Shown: one piece after another, positions 35,064 to 37,582 of the stretch | Layout of the letters: every line of letters begins with the position of its first letter | Position numbering within the stretch: the first letter of the stretch is position 1 | Assembly (NCBI GenBank): GCA_947492955.1 | Contig: CANLOV010000017.1 | Span: 1 to 37,582, forward strand | Length of the DNA: 37,582 nt | Reading direction: 5' to 3' | From: an uncultured Cellulophaga sp. | Lineage (GTDB): Bacteria > Bacteroidota > Bacteroidia > Flavobacteriales > Flavobacteriaceae | The notes under the pieces: model-generated | Seen by the model: the letters and a program-made list of their open reading frames with translations, nothing else | The model's database searches: none | Told to the model about the DNA's origin: nothing | Program-made: the position numbers and the translations under genes

Positions 35064-35435
35064 ATGAATAAAATTTTTCTTTTTTTAACTCTAACCTTTA
35101 TTACACTAACTATAAATGCTCAGCAAAAAAACAAAAAAGCCGTAATAAAAGTCGAGGGTAATTGTAGTATGTGCAAATCAAGAATAGAAAAAGCTTCTAT
35201 TAAACTAAAAGGTGTAAAATATGCATTATGGAGCCCCATAACAAAAGAACTTTCCTTAATTATTGACGAATCTAAATGCGATACTTTAAAAATTAAAAAA
35301 GCTATCACTGGTGTTGGCCATGACACCTATAACCTAGAAGCAAAAAAAGAAGTTTATAATGCACTACCTGCATGCTGTAAATATAGAGACCCTAACAGCA
35401 TTCATATGAATCATAAAAAGGTAAAAAAACCATAA
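35064..35435 (+). CDS. Exported heavy-metal-associated (HMA) domain protein
   Basis: 123 aa. Signal peptide about 1-19 (LFLTLTFITLTINAQ). Residues ~25-95 form an HMA fold: VEGNCSMCKSRIEKA with the Cu-binding pair Cys34 and Cys37, then GVKYALWSPITKELSL and GVGHDTYN. The C-terminal tail has a second potential metal site (ACCKY) and a His/Met segment (SIHMNHKKV). It likely binds Cu(I) in the periplasm and hands it on or off the receptor encoded just upstream. Translated in one operon with that receptor. Confidence 0.9.
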   Translation: MNKIFLFLTLTFITLTINAQQKNKKAVIKVEGNCSMCKSRIEKASIKLKGVKYALWSPITKELSLIIDESKCDTLKIKKAITGVGHDTYNLEAKKEVYNALPACCKYRDPNSIHMNHKKVKKP

Positions 35436-35475
35436 TAACAACTATTTTTCCTTCATATTCAAGGCTAACATTTAT

Positions 35476-36831
35476 TTACAGTTTAACTATTTTTTTTGCT
35501 AAAATAATTTCTCCATTATTACCCACAACCCTAATAACATAAAAACCAGCAGAAAGCCCATATAGTTTATTTATAACCAATTTATCTGTATTTTGAAAAC
35601 TTTCTTCTCTAACTAACATGCCCATCATATTAAACACTTCAATAGCACAATCCATTTTTTTACTTAACGTAATGGTGATTTTTTCTGTAAAAGGGTTAGG
35701 GCTTGCTGTTATTAATATTGTATCACCTTCATTATCTCCCTCTTCCCATACAATTGGTTTTAAATCTGATATAACATCATATGGCATATAATCCCTTTTT
35801 TCTTGATTAATCTTACGCTTATTAGTTATATTATTATCTATAGATGCATCAAATGATGCTCCCGCAAAAACCTCAAAACCAGGTTCAAAATTTATTTCGC
35901 TAACTGATTCTATAGAACTATTTGTTCCTTCTGGAACTATAAAATTATCTCCGACTTCTATCTCATACTGATAATAAAAAACCTCTTCTGCCCTATATGA
36001 ATTACTAACTATATAATTATCTAACTTTGCAAGACCATTTTCTCCATAAAAAACACCTAAAGATCTAGTGTCTATAATATCATTAGGATTAACCAATGGT
36101 AAAGTTTCTCCATCAAAAACATAGGTGCCATCATATCTTAACATAGATGTTTTTGTAAAAAAAGAACCTTGATGTAATTCTTCCCAGTCTTTCCATACTT
36201 TATCTACAAAAGAATGATGAAAATAAAAAACCGGATCTCTTGGAGACACAGGAGTAGGCATAGCTCCACCCGTCCAAACATGAGCTCCTCTATGTACTGC
36301 TCTTCTTTCTAATTCATTAGAAAAATCGTGAAAATCTGTAAAAGTTAAGATATTAGATACATCAGTGGCTGTTGGCATTGGTCCTCTAGCTCCTAAATTC
36401 CTCCCTAAACTCCAATTTGTATTAAAACTTCCTAATAAAACGTTATCCCAAAGAGGACCTGTAGTTGATTGATCCTGAGATGAATCCCAAAATGCAAGGC
36501 TAATTTTAGGGTTAATATCTTGCATTGCTTGTTCAATTTCAAACATTTGCCTTCTATGCCAAGCTAGAAATATATCTCTCTCTGATTCATCTGGCAAATT
36601 AAAATGTAAATCTTCTCTTGTTGGATCTGATGTATTGTCAAAGTTGAAAAAATTCATATGAAAATTAGACAAATCATTAAATAAATCTGGGCCTTGTCTT
36701 AATTGATAAAAAGCATTTACCAATTCTGATTTTTCATAATCAGTCATTTCTAAATAATTTTTTCTAATACTCTGTGAATATAAAGTAATTGAAAAACATA
36801 ATAGAATTATAAATAAGTAACTTTTTTTCAT
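35476..36831 (-). CDS. Secreted tyrosinase with type IX sorting domain
   Basis: 451 aa from ATG 36831; a TTG start three codons earlier is disfavoured. Signal peptide about 1-19. The type-3 copper centre is visible: CuA His58 (FHMNFF), His76 (DLHFN) and His92 in FLAWHRRQMFEIEQ; CuB His180 and His184 in AVHRGAHVW, and His205/206 in DPVFYFHHSFVDKVW. The product oxidises phenols to quinones outside the cell. Residues ~375-451 form a T9SS type A sorting domain (ASPNPFTEKITITLS... ending AKKIVKL), so it is exported by the gliding-associated system and cleaved or anchored at the surface. The copper demand fits the receptor and HMA protein next door; convergent with them. Confidence 0.93.
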   Translation of the reverse strand: MKKSYLFIILLCFSITLYSQSIRKNYLEMTDYEKSELVNAFYQLRQGPDLFNDLSNFHMNFFNFDNTSDPTREDLHFNLPDESERDIFLAWHRRQMFEIEQAMQDINPKISLAFWDSSQDQSTTGPLWDNVLLGSFNTNWSLGRNLGARGPMPTATDVSNILTFTDFHDFSNELERRAVHRGAHVWTGGAMPTPVSPRDPVFYFHHSFVDKVWKDWEELHQGSFFTKTSMLRYDGTYVFDGETLPLVNPNDIIDTRSLGVFYGENGLAKLDNYIVSNSYRAEEVFYYQYEIEVGDNFIVPEGTNSSIESVSEINFEPGFEVFAGASFDASIDNNITNKRKINQEKRDYMPYDVISDLKPIVWEEGDNEGDTILITASPNPFTEKITITLSKKMDCAIEVFNMMGMLVREESFQNTDKLVINKLYGLSAGFYVIRVVGNNGEIILAKKIVKL

Positions 36832-36875
36832 AGTAAACAATATCTTATTTTTACTTACATTATTATAACCTTAGC

Positions 36876-37582
36876 CTATTCTTTTTTATTTAATAGTTTA
36901 CTCTCTAACAAAGTAAGTCTTTTAGACAATAATTCTAATTCACTATTTTTCTTTTCTAATCTTTTTATTTTCTTCTCCTGCTCAATAGTATACAAAGTAA
37001 GCTCTTCTATTTTTTGCAATAGTTTGGCATCCATATTACCCAAATTTATTCCTTCATTAGCTACTTCCTCTGCACTTGGCATATTTATAAGATATCCCTT
37101 ATCTTTTATATGCTTCTCAGCATCTTCAATACTTGGTAATTTATAATCTTTTTCAAATACAAAATCTGGCCAATTTACCTGTAATTCAACTTTAATTGCT
37201 TCTGCAATCATATTACCTCCTACTGCTAATCTATAGCCTTGTGTATCAGTAACTCCAATTCCTATATTCTGACTAGCATATATATCTCTAGCATACCAAT
37301 CTACTGTTTCCAAATTAGCATTAGCCGATGTGTAATCTATAGTTTCCGATGTTGTCACAAACAATACAATACTTAATACAGACCTATTGCCTGCTCCGTC
37401 TATAGCTTGCACTGTAAAATTATACCCCGTAGATGCTAATAATCCGCTAACAGCATAACTAGTTGCTCCTCCTGTTAATCCTATACTTATACCATCTTGA
37501 AAAACTTCATAATCTACAACTCCTACATTATCTGTAGATGCATCCCATGATATATCTACTGTCGTTTCTCCTATATTAGAAG
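36876..37582 (-). CDS. Fibronectin-III-containing surface protein, 3' part only
   Basis: The frame is open to the right edge, so the start lies outside the window; the visible C-terminal 235 residues end at 36876. Reading from the edge: TVDISWDASTDNVGVVDYEV and STGYNFTVQAIDGAGNRS are a fibronectin type III module. Then YASQNIGIGVTDTQGYRLAV and a segment with KVELQVNWPDFVFEKDYKLP match the C-terminal unit found in tail-spike-like and S74-associated Bacteroidota proteins. The end is a coiled coil (LQKIEELTLYTIEQEKKIKR, LEKKNSELELLSKRL). Probably a large secreted or surface protein; the catalytic part, if any, is upstream of the window. It lies 44 nt before the tyrosinase start on the same strand. 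Confidence 0.8.
   Translation of the reverse strand, partial: SNIGETTVDISWDASTDNVGVVDYEVFQDGISIGLTGGATSYAVSGLLASTGYNFTVQAIDGAGNRSVLSIVLFVTTSETIDYTSANANLETVDWYARDIYASQNIGIGVTDTQGYRLAVGGNMIAEAIKVELQVNWPDFVFEKDYKLPSIEDAEKHIKDKGYLINMPSAEEVANEGINLGNMDAKLLQKIEELTLYTIEQEKKIKRLEKKNSELELLSKRLTLLESKLLNKKE

Overview
The window looks like a chromosome segment of a marine-type member of the Flavobacteriia (Bacteroidota). It is very AT-rich. It carries a tyrosinase with a C-terminal type IX secretion sorting domain, a TonB-dependent receptor with an N-terminal carboxypeptidase-regulatory-like domain, and TAnnTTTG-like promoter candidates. No rRNA or tRNA gene was recognised.

Region 1 (1 to about 14,985) is a one-directional array of small cassettes, entered mid-array at the left edge. 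Each cassette starts at a GTT-type core, carries a gene (one has two genes, one has none), and ends in the inverted complement of its own start (typically 9 to 14 bp, cassette-specific). A 110 to 200 bp imperfect palindrome follows. In the circular form this would be an attC-like site, so the region is best read as an integron-like cassette array with no integrase in view. Cargo: NADAR protein, Crp/Fnr regulator plus Lnt-like nitrilase, two TonB-C-like exported proteins, an unknown acidic protein, two lipoproteins (one with SMI1/KNR4), an HExxH protein, an OmpA-C protein, a WG-repeat protein and two membrane proteins, one split by a stop codon. Eight junctions also carry a near-identical ~285 bp GC-richer element (R). 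R has the layout of an ORF-less mini-cassette: a 14-bp inverted repeat around a ~57 bp payload, then a hairpin bounded by a 12-bp inverted repeat ending exactly at the next core.

Region 2 (15,136 to 32,257) is a surface-polysaccharide locus: ugd on the minus strand, a dead IS982-type transposase, a lipoprotein with Ig-like and toroid-like domains, a dead IS200/IS605 copy, then a tight eight-gene operon (Wzy-like polymerase, Wzx-like flippase, GT4, acyltransferase 3, GT4, WbuB-like GT4, PglC-like phosphoglycosyltransferase, PglD-like acetyltransferase). A second dead IS200/IS605 element and a minus-strand CapK/PaaK-like adenylate-forming enzyme follow. The operon can plausibly build, decorate, flip and polymerise an undecaprenyl-linked repeat unit, with Ugd supplying UDP-glucuronate.

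Region 3 (32,812 to the end) has a copper theme: a TonB-dependent receptor followed 8 nt later by an exported CxxC metal-binding (HMA) protein, then on the opposite strand a secreted tyrosinase and the C-terminal part of a fibronectin-III-containing surface protein that runs off the right edge.
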